NCBI RefSeq assembly: GCF_014268495.2
Contig: NZ_CP077087.1
Location: 4,033,501 to 4,097,500 of the forward strand
Reading direction: 5' to 3'
DNA: 64,000 nt
Origin: Pseudomonas monsensis
GTDB taxonomy: Bacteria > Pseudomonadota > Gammaproteobacteria > Pseudomonadales > Pseudomonadaceae
The translations under genes and the position numbers were made by a program. The notes beneath the pieces were generated by a model that worked only from the letters and a program-made list of their open reading frames with translations, was not told where the DNA came from and did no database searches. This document shows positions 8,116 through 16,339 of the stretch, piece after piece (the first letter of the stretch is position 1; every line of letters starts with the position of its first letter).

Positions 8116-8803
8116 GGATTCGTGTGACATCAACGACGTTACCCGAGCTGCTTCCGATCTGGTCGCATTCGGGTGCCACATCGGCGCGACTCAGTTGTAC
8201 GATAGCTTCAGCCAGCTCAAATTTGGCGAGATTGTCTCGTCTTATGCGAACGAGATTATTCGGGTGGTAGATGAAGGTGTTATTAGTGCCAAGCAGGGGT
8301 TGCAAGAGCTTAGGGAGGAACACGCTGAGTTATTGAACAAAGTATCTTTTTATGCTCAAAACGGTGTAGGTGTTGCAGCGGGGATGATGCAATTGCACAT
8401 AGGTGCCATACAATTCTCCAGCAAAAGCCCACAAGGTATATTTGCAGGAGCACTCTATTCGGCGCACGGCATCAACAACATTCATGAAGGGGTAGTAAAT
8501 ATCTACAACGGCCCTGATGCTCAAAGCACAGTGGGTCCGATTCGTAAATTCTATCAATTAGTGACAAACGATACTCATATAGGAAACACTGCTTACTACA
8601 GCGTAGATCTAATTCTTTCGGGGTTTGGCATGCTGCAGCACGTGCGGAAACCAGGTTCAATAGAGCTATTCCATCATGACCCAATTAATTACGAGCGCGC
8701 TTACAACCAAACGGGGAATCTGGCTTTGGTATTTGAACTACTGATCGACAGCATAACAGTCAAAAACATAAGCGAAGAGATAGACTTTCGACAAAACAAA
8801 TAA
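8102..8803 (+). CDS. DUF4225 protein, probable Hcp-associated T6SS effector
   Basis: This 233-residue protein has a DUF4225-like central region (GVGVAAGMMQLHIGAIQFSS, then a Gly/Ala-rich hydrophobic segment and SAHGINNIHEGVVNIYNGPD). Two Gly-rich, weakly hydrophobic stretches (about residues 85-135 and 170-180) could insert into a membrane. There is no signal peptide. The start at 8102 lies inside hcp, overlapping it by 14 bp with no independent ribosome site, so expression is probably coupled to Hcp. Effector status is inferred from this overlap and from the neighbouring membrane protein; the toxic activity is not known. Local base composition is more AT-rich than the flanks. Confidence 0.7.
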   Translation: MTVNEDSCDINDVTRAASDLVAFGCHIGATQLYDSFSQLKFGEIVSSYANEIIRVVDEGVISAKQGLQELREEHAELLNKVSFYAQNGVGVAAGMMQLHIGAIQFSSKSPQGIFAGALYSAHGINNIHEGVVNIYNGPDAQSTVGPIRKFYQLVTNDTHIGNTAYYSVDLILSGFGMLQHVRKPGSIELFHHDPINYERAYNQTGNLALVFELLIDSITVKNISEEIDFRQNK

Positions 8804-8804
8804 A

Positions 8805-9398
8805 TCACCATTTTATCTTGAACTCCTCACTAGACATCATGTAAGCATAAACAGAAGCAAAGATCAAAAAACCTAACAACCTAAAAACAACTTCAGACAG
8901 ACTCACCAGATCCTTAATTGTGTAATAAAAAACCTCCTCAACAAACAAGGCACAATTAAAGAGAATATACTGCCTCACCCATACAGGATACCGATCACTT
9001 CGGACATTTCGCCCTCGCAACTCAGCCAGCTGATCAGGAAAGCAGTAGCGAAAATTAACATACAGAAGCAATACGAAAATCAGACCACTTACAATTTCTT
9101 TTACATCCTTCAACACTAAAAACATCCCACTGAAAAAATTCACTTGCACTAACGCGCCAATACCACTCAAAGCAAAAGTCAATAAAAATAAAAATATTGT
9201 TTGAGTTATAAATCTTAACGTCACGACTTCACACGCCTCAAGAACGTTATATGACATCCTTTTATCATTGAGAGTGAAACAAGACATTTTTCCCGAATAC
9301 TCATAATTCCACCACCACCTTCGCCCTAAAAAATCGCGCGTAGCAATGTAAACATGCCAGAAATCCCCTAACGTCATTAACCCTGCATCATCACGCAC
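8805..9398 (-). CDS. Four-helix membrane protein, candidate immunity protein
   Basis: This 197-residue protein has about four predicted membrane helices (near residues 62-85, 98-118, 148-165 and 170-190) after a soluble N-terminal 60 residues. It has no recognised family. A GTG start at 9398 follows an AGGAAGG ribosome site at good spacing. The gene is convergent with the DUF4225 gene, with a single base between the stops, and is the most AT-rich gene in the window. An inner-membrane protector against a membrane-acting effector is a reasonable inference, though immunity genes are more often co-directional. It could equally be an unrelated passenger of the same island. Confidence 0.55.
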   Translation of the reverse strand: MRDDAGLMTLGDFWHVYIATRDFLGRRWWWNYEYSGKMSCFTLNDKRMSYNVLEACEVVTLRFITQTIFLFLLTFALSGIGALVQVNFFSGMFLVLKDVKEIVSGLIFVLLLYVNFRYCFPDQLAELRGRNVRSDRYPVWVRQYILFNCALFVEEVFYYTIKDLVSLSEVVFRLLGFLIFASVYAYMMSSEEFKIKW

Positions 9399-9460
9399 TC
9401 ATTCAGAGCCTTCCTACAAATGAAAACCATCAAACCTACAAACCTTTCCTCGAATCAAAA

Positions 9461-9495
9461 AAAATCCGACGCCCTTCAACAAGGCGTCGGATTTT
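9461..9495 (-). terminator. Intrinsic terminator of puuR
   Basis: A 13-bp stem (9461-9473 with 9483-9495, AAAATCCGACGCC/GGCGTCGGATTTT) is followed on the minus strand by a run of eight T. It lies 34 bp beyond the puuR stop. Confidence 0.85.
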
Positions 9496-9528
9496 CTTAC
9501 AGCGTATGGTTTTTACCTAGAGCATCAA

Positions 9529-10077
9529 TCAGAAGTTAGCCGGCGTATTCGCACTAATAATCTCAGCCTCATCCGCCCCGATATTGCGGAACTTGTGCGG
9601 CAGCGTGGTAGGAAAGTAATACCCATCCCCCGCATTCAAAACACTCACCGAGCCATCCACGGTCAACTCAACAGTTCCCCGCGTCACCAACCCACACTCC
9701 TCACCTTCCGAGTGAACAATCGGCTCTTCCCCGGAACTCGCGCCCGGTGCGTATTGCTCGCGCAGCAGGCGCATCTGGCGGCTTGGGACGGAGGCGCCGA
9801 TCAGCAGCAGGCGCAGGCCGTGGCGGCCGAGGTCGGGCTGTTCGTTGGCGCGGAACACGTATTGGTGTTCGCGTGGCGGTTGGTCGAAGGTGAAGAAGTC
9901 GGCCAGGGACATCGGGATGCCCTCGAGCAGTTTTTTCAGTGAACTGACTGAGGGACTGACGCGATTCTGTTCGATCAGGGAGATGGTGGCATTGGTCACG
10001 CCGCTACGCCGGGCCAGCTCGCGCTGGGAGAGTTTGTAGCTTTCGCGTACTAGTTTGAGTCGAGAACCCGTATCCAT
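9529..10077 (-). CDS. puuR: XRE/cupin transcriptional regulator, PuuR type
   Basis: This 182-residue regulator has an N-terminal XRE helix-turn-helix (residues 7-60: LVRESYKLSQRELARRSGVT, NATISLIEQNRVSPSVSSLK) and a C-terminal cupin sensor (about 105-178, with HSEGEECGLVTRG and GDGYYFPTTLPH). This architecture is that of PuuR, the putrescine-responsive repressor of the gamma-glutamyl-putrescine genes. It sits at the distal end of puuB-puuC-puuA on the same strand, separated by 378 bp containing a REP pair, so it may have its own promoter. Regulation of the flanking puu and pot genes is inferred from this position. Confidence 0.85.
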   Translation of the reverse strand: MDTGSRLKLVRESYKLSQRELARRSGVTNATISLIEQNRVSPSVSSLKKLLEGIPMSLADFFTFDQPPREHQYVFRANEQPDLGRHGLRLLLIGASVPSRQMRLLREQYAPGASSGEEPIVHSEGEECGLVTRGTVELTVDGSVSVLNAGDGYYFPTTLPHKFRNIGADEAEIISANTPANF

Positions 10078-10276
10078 GACTGCCTTATGTGAGAACGACT
10101 TAAGGGCGATGGGGGTGGGTGGCGGGTGACGCGCCGAGGGCGCGGATCACGTTGCTCCCGTGTCCCGGAACCGTGAAAGGCGGCTATTAAATCACGTTTG
10201 TCGGTGTTGCTCAGCAGGTTCGATGGACGGTGGGGTAAAAGAGCCTGCTGGTGCTAATTGCGAAGTAAATGCAAAA

Positions 10277-10367
10277 CCTGTGGGAGCTGGCTCGCCAGCG
10301 ATTGGTGGCACATTCAACATCCCTTTTGCTGAAAGACCGCTATCGCTGGCAAGCCAGCTCCCACAGG
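10277..10367. repeat. Inverted REP pair (REPIN-like)
   Basis: Two inverted copies of the CCTGTGGGAGCTGGCT-GCCAGCGAT element (10277-10302 and 10342-10367) flank a 39-bp spacer. Apart from this pair, the 378-bp gap 10078-10455 holds only the presumed puuR promoter and no gene. Confidence 0.9.
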
Positions 10368-10455
10368 TTTTGTGGTGTGTCAGCGGGAGTGAGGGTGGCT
10401 GCACTGGCAGGTCAAAAACCGGCGGGGCCTTGGGGGCCGCCGCCGGGGAGGTAAC

Positions 10456-11739
10456 TTAGATGCCGAAACGGTCGCGCAACGAGTAGTAGACGGCGCCGAG
10501 GGCGGTCAGTGGTGCCGAGAAAGTGCGGCCGCCGAGCATGGGCATGTGCGGCAGCGATGCGAAGGCGTCGAAGCGTTCGGCGTCGCCGCGGATCATTTCC
10601 GAGATCAGTTTGCCGGCCAGGTGCGAGCAGGTGACGCCGTGACCGCTGTAGCCCTGCATGTAGTAGGCATTTTTCTCGATGCGGCCGAATTGCGGCATGC
10701 GCGACATGGTCAGCAGGAAGTTGCCGGTCCAGCGGTAGTCGATTTTCACATCCTTGAGCTGCGGGAAGGTTTTGAGGATCTTCGGCCGGATCAGGGTTTC
10801 GATGTCGTCCGGTTCACGCGCGCCGTAAACCACACCGCCGCCGTACAGCAGACGGTTGTCGGCCGTCAGGCGGTAGTAATCCAGCAGGTAATTGCAGTCT
10901 TCGACACAGTAGTTGTTGGTGATCAGGCTGCGCGCCTGTTTCTCGGTCAACGGCTCGGTGACGACGATCTGCGAGCCGCATGGCATGCTTTTCGCGGTCA
11001 CGCGGTTGTCGAGGCCTTGCGGCAGGTAGGCGTTGCCGGCGATCAGCAGGTACTTGGCGCGCACCTGGCCTTTGGCGGTACGCACGACATTCGGTTCGCC
11101 GTATTTGATTTCGACGGCAGCCGATTGCTCGTAGATTTTGCCGCCCAGACGCACGATGGCTGCGGCTTCACCGAGGGCCAGGTTCAGCGGATGCACGTGA
11201 CCGCCCTGCATGTCGAGCAGGCCACCGACGTAGGCGTCGGAGCCGACTTCGCGACGAATGTCCGCGGCGTCGAGCATCTTCAGATTGCGGTTGCCGTAGC
11301 GTTCCCAATTGCGCTTCTGCTCGGCCAGACCGTTGAGTTGTTTCTTGTTCATCGCTGCGAAAATGCCGCCCGGGCGGTAGTCGCATTTGATGTCGTATTC
11401 CTTGATCCGCGAACGGATGATGTCGGCGCCTTCGAAGATCATGCTGCCGAGAATTTCTGCGGTCTTTTCGCCGTAGCGCTCTTCGATCACATCGACGTCG
11501 CGGCTGTAGGAGTTGACCAGTTGCCCGCCGTTGCGGCCACTGGCGCCATAGCCGACTTTCGCCGCTTCGAGCACGGTCACTTTATAGCCCGCTTCACTCA
11601 GGAACAGCGCCGAGGACAGGCCGGTGTAGCCGGCGCCGATAATGCAGACGTCGCACTCGACCGATTCTTCAAGGGTCGGGAAGTCGATGACTTCGTTGCG
11701 GGTGGCGGCGTAGTAGCTGTTGACGTGTTGTTGCTTCAT
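10456..11739 (-). CDS. puuB: Gamma-glutamylputrescine oxidase
   Basis: This 427-residue FAD-dependent oxidoreductase of the DAO family oxidises gamma-glutamylputrescine to gamma-glutamyl-gamma-aminobutyraldehyde, releasing ammonia and H2O2. The dinucleotide-binding motif CDVCIIGAGYTGLSSALFLS lies near residue 30, followed by VGYGASGRNGGQ, a hallmark of PuuB and related amine oxidases. The length matches E. coli PuuB. The start at 11739 is favoured by a GGAG site nine bases upstream; the longer frame to 11778 lacks one. The puuC stop lies 51 bp upstream, so the two genes form one operon. Confidence 0.9.
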   Translation of the reverse strand: MKQQHVNSYYAATRNEVIDFPTLEESVECDVCIIGAGYTGLSSALFLSEAGYKVTVLEAAKVGYGASGRNGGQLVNSYSRDVDVIEERYGEKTAEILGSMIFEGADIIRSRIKEYDIKCDYRPGGIFAAMNKKQLNGLAEQKRNWERYGNRNLKMLDAADIRREVGSDAYVGGLLDMQGGHVHPLNLALGEAAAIVRLGGKIYEQSAAVEIKYGEPNVVRTAKGQVRAKYLLIAGNAYLPQGLDNRVTAKSMPCGSQIVVTEPLTEKQARSLITNNYCVEDCNYLLDYYRLTADNRLLYGGGVVYGAREPDDIETLIRPKILKTFPQLKDVKIDYRWTGNFLLTMSRMPQFGRIEKNAYYMQGYSGHGVTCSHLAGKLISEMIRGDAERFDAFASLPHMPMLGGRTFSAPLTALGAVYYSLRDRFGI

Positions 11740-11790
11740 TTTATTGTTCTCCGAGGGTCGCCCATTGAAGGCGACCACCGCTGTAGAAAA

Positions 11791-13281
11791 TCAGAGCTTG
11801 ATCCAGGTCGCTTTCAGCTCGGTGTACTTGTCGAACGCGTGCAGCGATTTGTCGCGACCGTTGCCCGACTGTTTGAAACCACCGAACGGCGCAGTCATGT
11901 CGCCGCCGTCGTACTGGTTGACCCACACGCTGCCGGCCCGCAGGCCACGGGCGAAGGTGTGCGCCTTGCTCAGGTTGCTGGTCCAGACGCCGGCGGCGAG
12001 GCCGAAGATGCTGTCGTTGGCGATCTGCAGCGCTTCTTCAACGGTGTCGAAGGTGATCAGCGACAGCACCGGGCCGAAGATTTCTTCGCGGGCGATGGTC
12101 ATCGCGTTGGTCACGCCGTCGAAGATCGCCGGTTGCACATAGAGGCCGCCGGTTTCTTCGAGGGTGCGCTGGCCGCCGGCAATCAGCTCGGCGCCCTGCT
12201 CGCGACCGATGCTGATGTAGCGCAGCACGTTGTCCAGTTGACGCTGATCGACCACGGCGCCGACGGTGGTTGCCGGGTCGAGGGCGTGACCGGGTTTCCA
12301 TGCTTGCAGCGCTTCCACCAGCAGCGGAATGAATTGCTCGCGAATCGAACGCTCGACCAGCAGACGCGAACCGGCGGTGCACACTTCGCCCTGGTTGAAC
12401 GCGATGGCGCCGGCCGCCGCCTGGGCTGCTGCGCGCAAGTCCGGGGCGTCGGCAAACACCACGTTCGGGCTCTTGCCACCGGCTTCGAGCCAGACGCGCT
12501 TCATGTTGCTTTGCCCGGCATAAATCATCAGTTGCTTGGCAATCGCCGTGGAGCCGGTGAAGGCCAGCACATCGACGTCCATGTGCAGCGCCAGCGCCTT
12601 GCCGACGGTGTGGCCGAAGCCCGGCAGGACGTTGAACACGCCTTTCGGAATGCCGGCATCCAGCGCGAGTTGCGCGATGCGGATCGCGGTCAGTGGCGAC
12701 TTTTCCGAAGGCTTGAGGATGAACGAGTTACCGGCGGCCAGGGCCGGGGCGAATTTCCAGCTGGCCATGATCAGCGGGAAGTTCCACGGCACGATCGCGG
12801 CGACTACGCCGGACGGCTCGCGGGTCACCAGACCGAGCTGGTCGTGCGGCGTGGCAGCGACTTCGTCGTAGATTTTGTCGATGGCCTCGGCGCTCCAGCG
12901 GATCGCGTTGGCGGTCGCCGGGATGTCGATGCTCATCGAGTCGCTGATCGGTTTGCCCATGTCGAGGGTTTCCAGCAGCGCCAGTTCTTCCTGGTGTTGC
13001 AGGATCAGATCGGCGAAGCGAATCAGGATACGCTTGCGTTCGGCCGGAGCCTTGTTGGCCCACACGCCGGAGTTGAACGATTGACGTGCGACTTCGACGG
13101 CGAGGTTGGCGTCGGCTTCGTCGGTGCTGGCCACGGAGGCGAGGAAACGGCCGTCGACGGGGCTCAGGCATTCGAAGGTGGCGCCGCTGATTGCCGGGCG
13201 GTATTCACCGTTGATGAAGGCGCGGGATTCGATGGTCAGGGACTGGAAGCGCTGTTCCCAGTCGTTGCGGGTTGTGGTCAT
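11791..13281 (-). CDS. puuC: Gamma-glutamyl-gamma-aminobutyraldehyde dehydrogenase
   Basis: This 496-residue NAD(P)-dependent aldehyde dehydrogenase converts the aldehyde from PuuB to gamma-glutamyl-GABA. Catalytic Glu266 lies in WLEAGGKSP and catalytic Cys301 in NQGEVCTAGSR; the nucleotide-binding segment FTGSTAIAKQL is near 241. The length is typical of the class. It precedes puuB in the minus-strand operon and follows puuA after a 269-bp gap occupied by a composite non-coding repeat. Members of this family also oxidise other aminoaldehydes, but the neighbours point to the putrescine route. Confidence 0.92.
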   Translation of the reverse strand: MTTTRNDWEQRFQSLTIESRAFINGEYRPAISGATFECLSPVDGRFLASVASTDEADANLAVEVARQSFNSGVWANKAPAERKRILIRFADLILQHQEELALLETLDMGKPISDSMSIDIPATANAIRWSAEAIDKIYDEVAATPHDQLGLVTREPSGVVAAIVPWNFPLIMASWKFAPALAAGNSFILKPSEKSPLTAIRIAQLALDAGIPKGVFNVLPGFGHTVGKALALHMDVDVLAFTGSTAIAKQLMIYAGQSNMKRVWLEAGGKSPNVVFADAPDLRAAAQAAAGAIAFNQGEVCTAGSRLLVERSIREQFIPLLVEALQAWKPGHALDPATTVGAVVDQRQLDNVLRYISIGREQGAELIAGGQRTLEETGGLYVQPAIFDGVTNAMTIAREEIFGPVLSLITFDTVEEALQIANDSIFGLAAGVWTSNLSKAHTFARGLRAGSVWVNQYDGGDMTAPFGGFKQSGNGRDKSLHAFDKYTELKATWIKL

Positions 13282-13345
13282 TGTTGTGGCTCGACAAGGG
13301 GGGGATTGGGGGTGTCGGGGTGTTGTGTCTGGCTTGAGATGGCTG

Positions 13346-13521
13346 CCCTCACCCTAGCCCTCTCCCGGAGGTAGAGGGGACCGATTGGGGGTTGCTTGGA
13401 ATCTTCGCCGACCTGAAAAATCTTTGCCGAATCCATAATCGACTCGATCGTTCAGGTCGCTGACTATCTCAATACAACCCGGTCAGTCCCCTCTCCCTCC
13501 GGGAGAGGGTCAGGGTGAGGG
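13346..13521. repeat. Composite palindromic element, copy 1 (one core unit)
   Basis: This 176-bp element has inverted ends (CCCTCACCCT at 13346-13355 and AGGGTGAGGG at 13512-13521), subterminal hairpins (CCCTCTCCC... and ...GGGAGAGGG), then ACCGATTGGGGG, and one copy of a GAATCCATAATCGAC core unit at 13429. It fills the puuA-puuC gap and is related to the larger copy at 42485-42783. It has no open frame of its own. Confidence 0.85.
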
Positions 13522-13550
13522 GCTCTTCGGCTTTTAAAGGCCCGAACCCA

Positions 13551-14927
13551 TCACACCGTATGCAGATACCAGTTGTACTCAAGGTCGGAGATCGAGTTCT
13601 CGAACTCGGCCAGCTCGCTTTCTTTACAAGCGACGAACACGTCGATGTACAGCGGGTCGATGTAGCGGGCCATGACTTCGCTGTCGTCCAGTTCGCGCAG
13701 TGCATCGCGCAGGTTGTTCGGCAGGCTCTGTTCGTTCTGCTCGTAGCTGTTGCCTTCGACCGGCGAGCCCGGCTCGATTTCATTGGTCAGGCCGTGGTGA
13801 ATCCCGGCCAGCACTGACGCCATCAGCAGGTACGGGTTGGCGTCGGCACCGGCGACCCGATGCTCGATACGCACGGCGTCCGGCGAACCGGTTGGCACGC
13901 GCACGGCCACGGTGCGGTTGTCGATGCCCCAGCTCGGCGAGTTCGGTACGTAGAACTGCGCGCCGAAACGACGGTACGAATTGACGTTCGGGCAGAGGAA
14001 AGCCATTTGCGCAGGCAGGGTCTCCAGCACACCGCCGATCGCGTGTCGCAGCGCGGCGTTCTGCTCGGGATCCTCGCTGGCAAAGATGTTGTTGCCTTCT
14101 TTGTCCAGAATCGAAATGTGCACATGCAGACCGTTACCCGCCTGGCCCGGATAAGGCTTGGCCATGAAGGTGGTGTCCATTTCGTGGTCGTAGGCGATGT
14201 TCTTCACCAGACGCTTGAGCAGGACCGCGTAATCGCACGCCTTGATCGGGTCGGAGACATGATGCAGGTTGACTTCGAATTGCGCCGGGGCGCTTTCCTT
14301 GACGATGGCGTCAGCCGGGATGCCCTGCTCTTTCGCGCCTTCAAGGATGTCTTGCAGGCAGTCGACGTATTCGTCGAGGTCGTCGATCAGGTACACCTGA
14401 GTCGACACCGGACGCTTGCCGGACACCGGCGAACGTGGCGACTGCGGACGGCCGTTCACGTTGTCCTGGTCGATCAGGTAAAACTCCAGTTCGAACGCGG
14501 CGCAGATGGTCAGGCCCATCTCATCGAACTTGCGCACGACGTTGGCCAGCACTTCTCGCGGATCGGCGAAGAACGGCTCGCCTTCCAGTTCGTGCATGGT
14601 CATCAACAGTTGTGCGGTCGGGCGCTTCTGCCACGGCTCGATGCTCAGGGTGCCCGGGATCGGGTAGCAGATGCGGTCAGCGTCGCCGATGTCCAGGCCC
14701 AGACCGGTGCTTTCCACCGTGGAGCCATTAATGTCGAGAGCGAAGAGCGAGGCCGGCAGGTTGATGCCTTTCTCGTAAACCTTGTGAAGACTGGTGCGTT
14801 CGATGCGCTTGCCGCGCACCACACCGTTCATATCCGCAATCAGAAGGTCGACGTACAAAACCTCAGGATATTTCTTAAGGAATGCGTTTGCTTCGTTGAG
14901 TTGAACGGTACGCAGAGGGACCGACAT
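13551..14927 (-). CDS. puuA: Glutamine-synthetase-like gamma-glutamylpolyamine synthetase
   Basis: This 458-residue enzyme of the glutamine synthetase family is the likely first step of polyamine degradation here: ATP-dependent ligation of glutamate to putrescine or another polyamine. It has the family's beta-grasp N-terminal part (VLYVDLLIADMNGVVRGKRI) and ATP/glutamate-site motifs: CAAFELEFYL, the PGQAGNGLHVHIS element and NRTVAVRVPTG. It lacks a C-terminal adenylylation loop typical of GlnA. The assignment to PuuA/SpuI rather than another GS paralogue rests on the flanking puuBC, puuD and pot genes. It is divergent from puuD. Confidence 0.88.
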   Translation of the reverse strand: MSVPLRTVQLNEANAFLKKYPEVLYVDLLIADMNGVVRGKRIERTSLHKVYEKGINLPASLFALDINGSTVESTGLGLDIGDADRICYPIPGTLSIEPWQKRPTAQLLMTMHELEGEPFFADPREVLANVVRKFDEMGLTICAAFELEFYLIDQDNVNGRPQSPRSPVSGKRPVSTQVYLIDDLDEYVDCLQDILEGAKEQGIPADAIVKESAPAQFEVNLHHVSDPIKACDYAVLLKRLVKNIAYDHEMDTTFMAKPYPGQAGNGLHVHISILDKEGNNIFASEDPEQNAALRHAIGGVLETLPAQMAFLCPNVNSYRRFGAQFYVPNSPSWGIDNRTVAVRVPTGSPDAVRIEHRVAGADANPYLLMASVLAGIHHGLTNEIEPGSPVEGNSYEQNEQSLPNNLRDALRELDDSEVMARYIDPLYIDVFVACKESELAEFENSISDLEYNWYLHTV

Positions 14928-15209
14928 GATGCACCTATTTAGCTGTTAATTATTATGTTCACTGCTGTTTCGCCGAGCCAGTCAATCCGAAAGGCAAAGT
15001 GAAGTCAATAGCGAACACCTGGCCGTTCAGCGTTTATTTTTCGGGCCTTTTTTAACACTCACGTCCCAACGCAGGCGCCACAAGGCCGGAATTCATGAAG
15101 ATTTGATGAGCTGCGTTTAGAATTTTTTACATGGCAGTTGTTAATTAAAATCAACGAGGCTAAGCTCCGGAAAAGCTCGTTCAAGTGTCAAACTTCGAGG
15201 TGAATAAAA
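14928..15209. promoter_or_regulatory. Divergent promoter region, puuA / puuD
   Basis: These 282 bp separate the oppositely oriented puuA and puuD start codons and must hold both promoters. The part nearest puuD is AT-rich (15110-15160). I could not identify a convincing -35/-10 pair or a PuuR operator by eye. Confidence 0.5.
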
Positions 15210-15971
15210 ATGGCATTCAAGCCATTGATCGGCGTTACTGCGTGCGTCAAACAGATTGGCCTGCACCCCTATCACATCAGCGGCGACAAGTACGTACGTG
15301 CTGTCAGCGTTGGCGCTCAGGGGCTTCCAGTGGTCATTCCCTCCCTTGGCAACCTGACTGAAATCGAAGACCTGCTCGGTCAACTCGACGGTCTGCTGCT
15401 GACCGGCTCGCCCTCGAATGTGGAGCCCTTCCACTATCACGGCCCGGCCAGCGCCCCCGGCACGGATCACGATCCGGCGCGGGACGCCACCACCCTTCCT
15501 TTATTGCGTGCAGCCATCGCGGCGGGCGTTCCGGTGCTCGGCATTTGCCGCGGCTTCCAGGAAATGAACGTGGCGTTCGGCGGCAGCCTGCACCAGAAAG
15601 TGCACGAGTTGCCGGGCATGCTCGATCACCGCGAAGCCGACAGTCCGGATGTCGCCGTGCAATACGCACCGGCCCATGCCGTGACAGCACTCGGCGGTGG
15701 TGTGTTCGAAGCGCTGGGATTGCCGGGCGAGTTCCAGGTCAACTCGATTCACAGCCAGGGCATCGACCGCCTCGCCCCCGGCCTGCGTGCCGAAGCCGTG
15801 GCGCCGGATGGCCTGATCGAGGCGATCTCGGTCGAGCACAGCCCGACTTTCGCCCTCGGCGTGCAATGGCATCCGGAATGGCAAGTGCTGGACAACCCGC
15901 CGTACCTGAAGATTTTCCAGGCGTTCGGTGAGGCTAGCCGGCAACGGGCGGCGCGACGCAACCAGCGCTGA
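15210..15971 (+). CDS. puuD: Gamma-glutamyl-gamma-aminobutyrate hydrolase
   Basis: This 253-residue class I glutamine-amidotransferase-like hydrolase (peptidase C26) splits gamma-glutamyl-GABA into glutamate and GABA. The nucleophile is Cys113 in LGICRGFQEMN, and the His/Glu pair lies in VQWHPEWQV near the C-terminus. Residues 60-70 (GLLLTGSPSNVEP) match the PuuD oxyanion region. The ATG follows a GAGGTGA ribosome site. It heads the plus-strand group with the polyamine ABC transporter, 368 bp downstream, and is divergent from puuA. The P. aeruginosa counterpart in the spu cluster is called spuA. Confidence 0.9.
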   Translation: MAFKPLIGVTACVKQIGLHPYHISGDKYVRAVSVGAQGLPVVIPSLGNLTEIEDLLGQLDGLLLTGSPSNVEPFHYHGPASAPGTDHDPARDATTLPLLRAAIAAGVPVLGICRGFQEMNVAFGGSLHQKVHELPGMLDHREADSPDVAVQYAPAHAVTALGGGVFEALGLPGEFQVNSIHSQGIDRLAPGLRAEAVAPDGLIEAISVEHSPTFALGVQWHPEWQVLDNPPYLKIFQAFGEASRQRAARRNQR

Positions 15972-16150
15972 CTCAACCCAAGAATACGTAACGATTTACT
16001 GCCCCCTCGGAAGTCGGGTGTGCCTGCGCACATCCGTCATTCGTGAACAACAACATCCGTAATAACAACAAGTACGACCCAGGCAGCCAGGACGGCGGCG
16101 CCGAACAAGCCGGATCGGTAAGTGCAATACCTGTCAGAACAATGCAAAAC

Positions 16151-16244
16151 CCTGTGGGAGCTGGCTTGCCAGCGATGAGGCCGTCACCTTCAACATTAAT
16201 GGTGACTGACCCACCGCCATCGCTGGCAAGCCAGCTCCCACAGG
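16151..16244. repeat. Inverted REP pair between puuD and potG
   Basis: Inverted copies of the CCTGTGGGAGCTGGCTTGCC family lie at 16151-16176 and 16219-16244. The pair occupies the centre of the 368-bp puuD-potG gap. The remainder holds a GC-rich segment and an ordinary leader for potG, with no supported gene. Confidence 0.9.
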
Positions 16245-16339
16245 GGGATGTGATCCGACCGGGAATGCACCTGCAGGCTTGCAATCCACTTAAGCCCGGC
16301 CGCGTTGGCCGAGCGAACGAAACCTGTTGGGAGTTTCAC

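Noticed and set aside
10546..13374. 942-codon plus-strand open frame antisense to puuB and puuC
   Set aside because: It mirrors two well-supported genes, lacks a recognisable family and a ribosome site, and spans their intergenic gap. High-GC genomes often yield such shadows.
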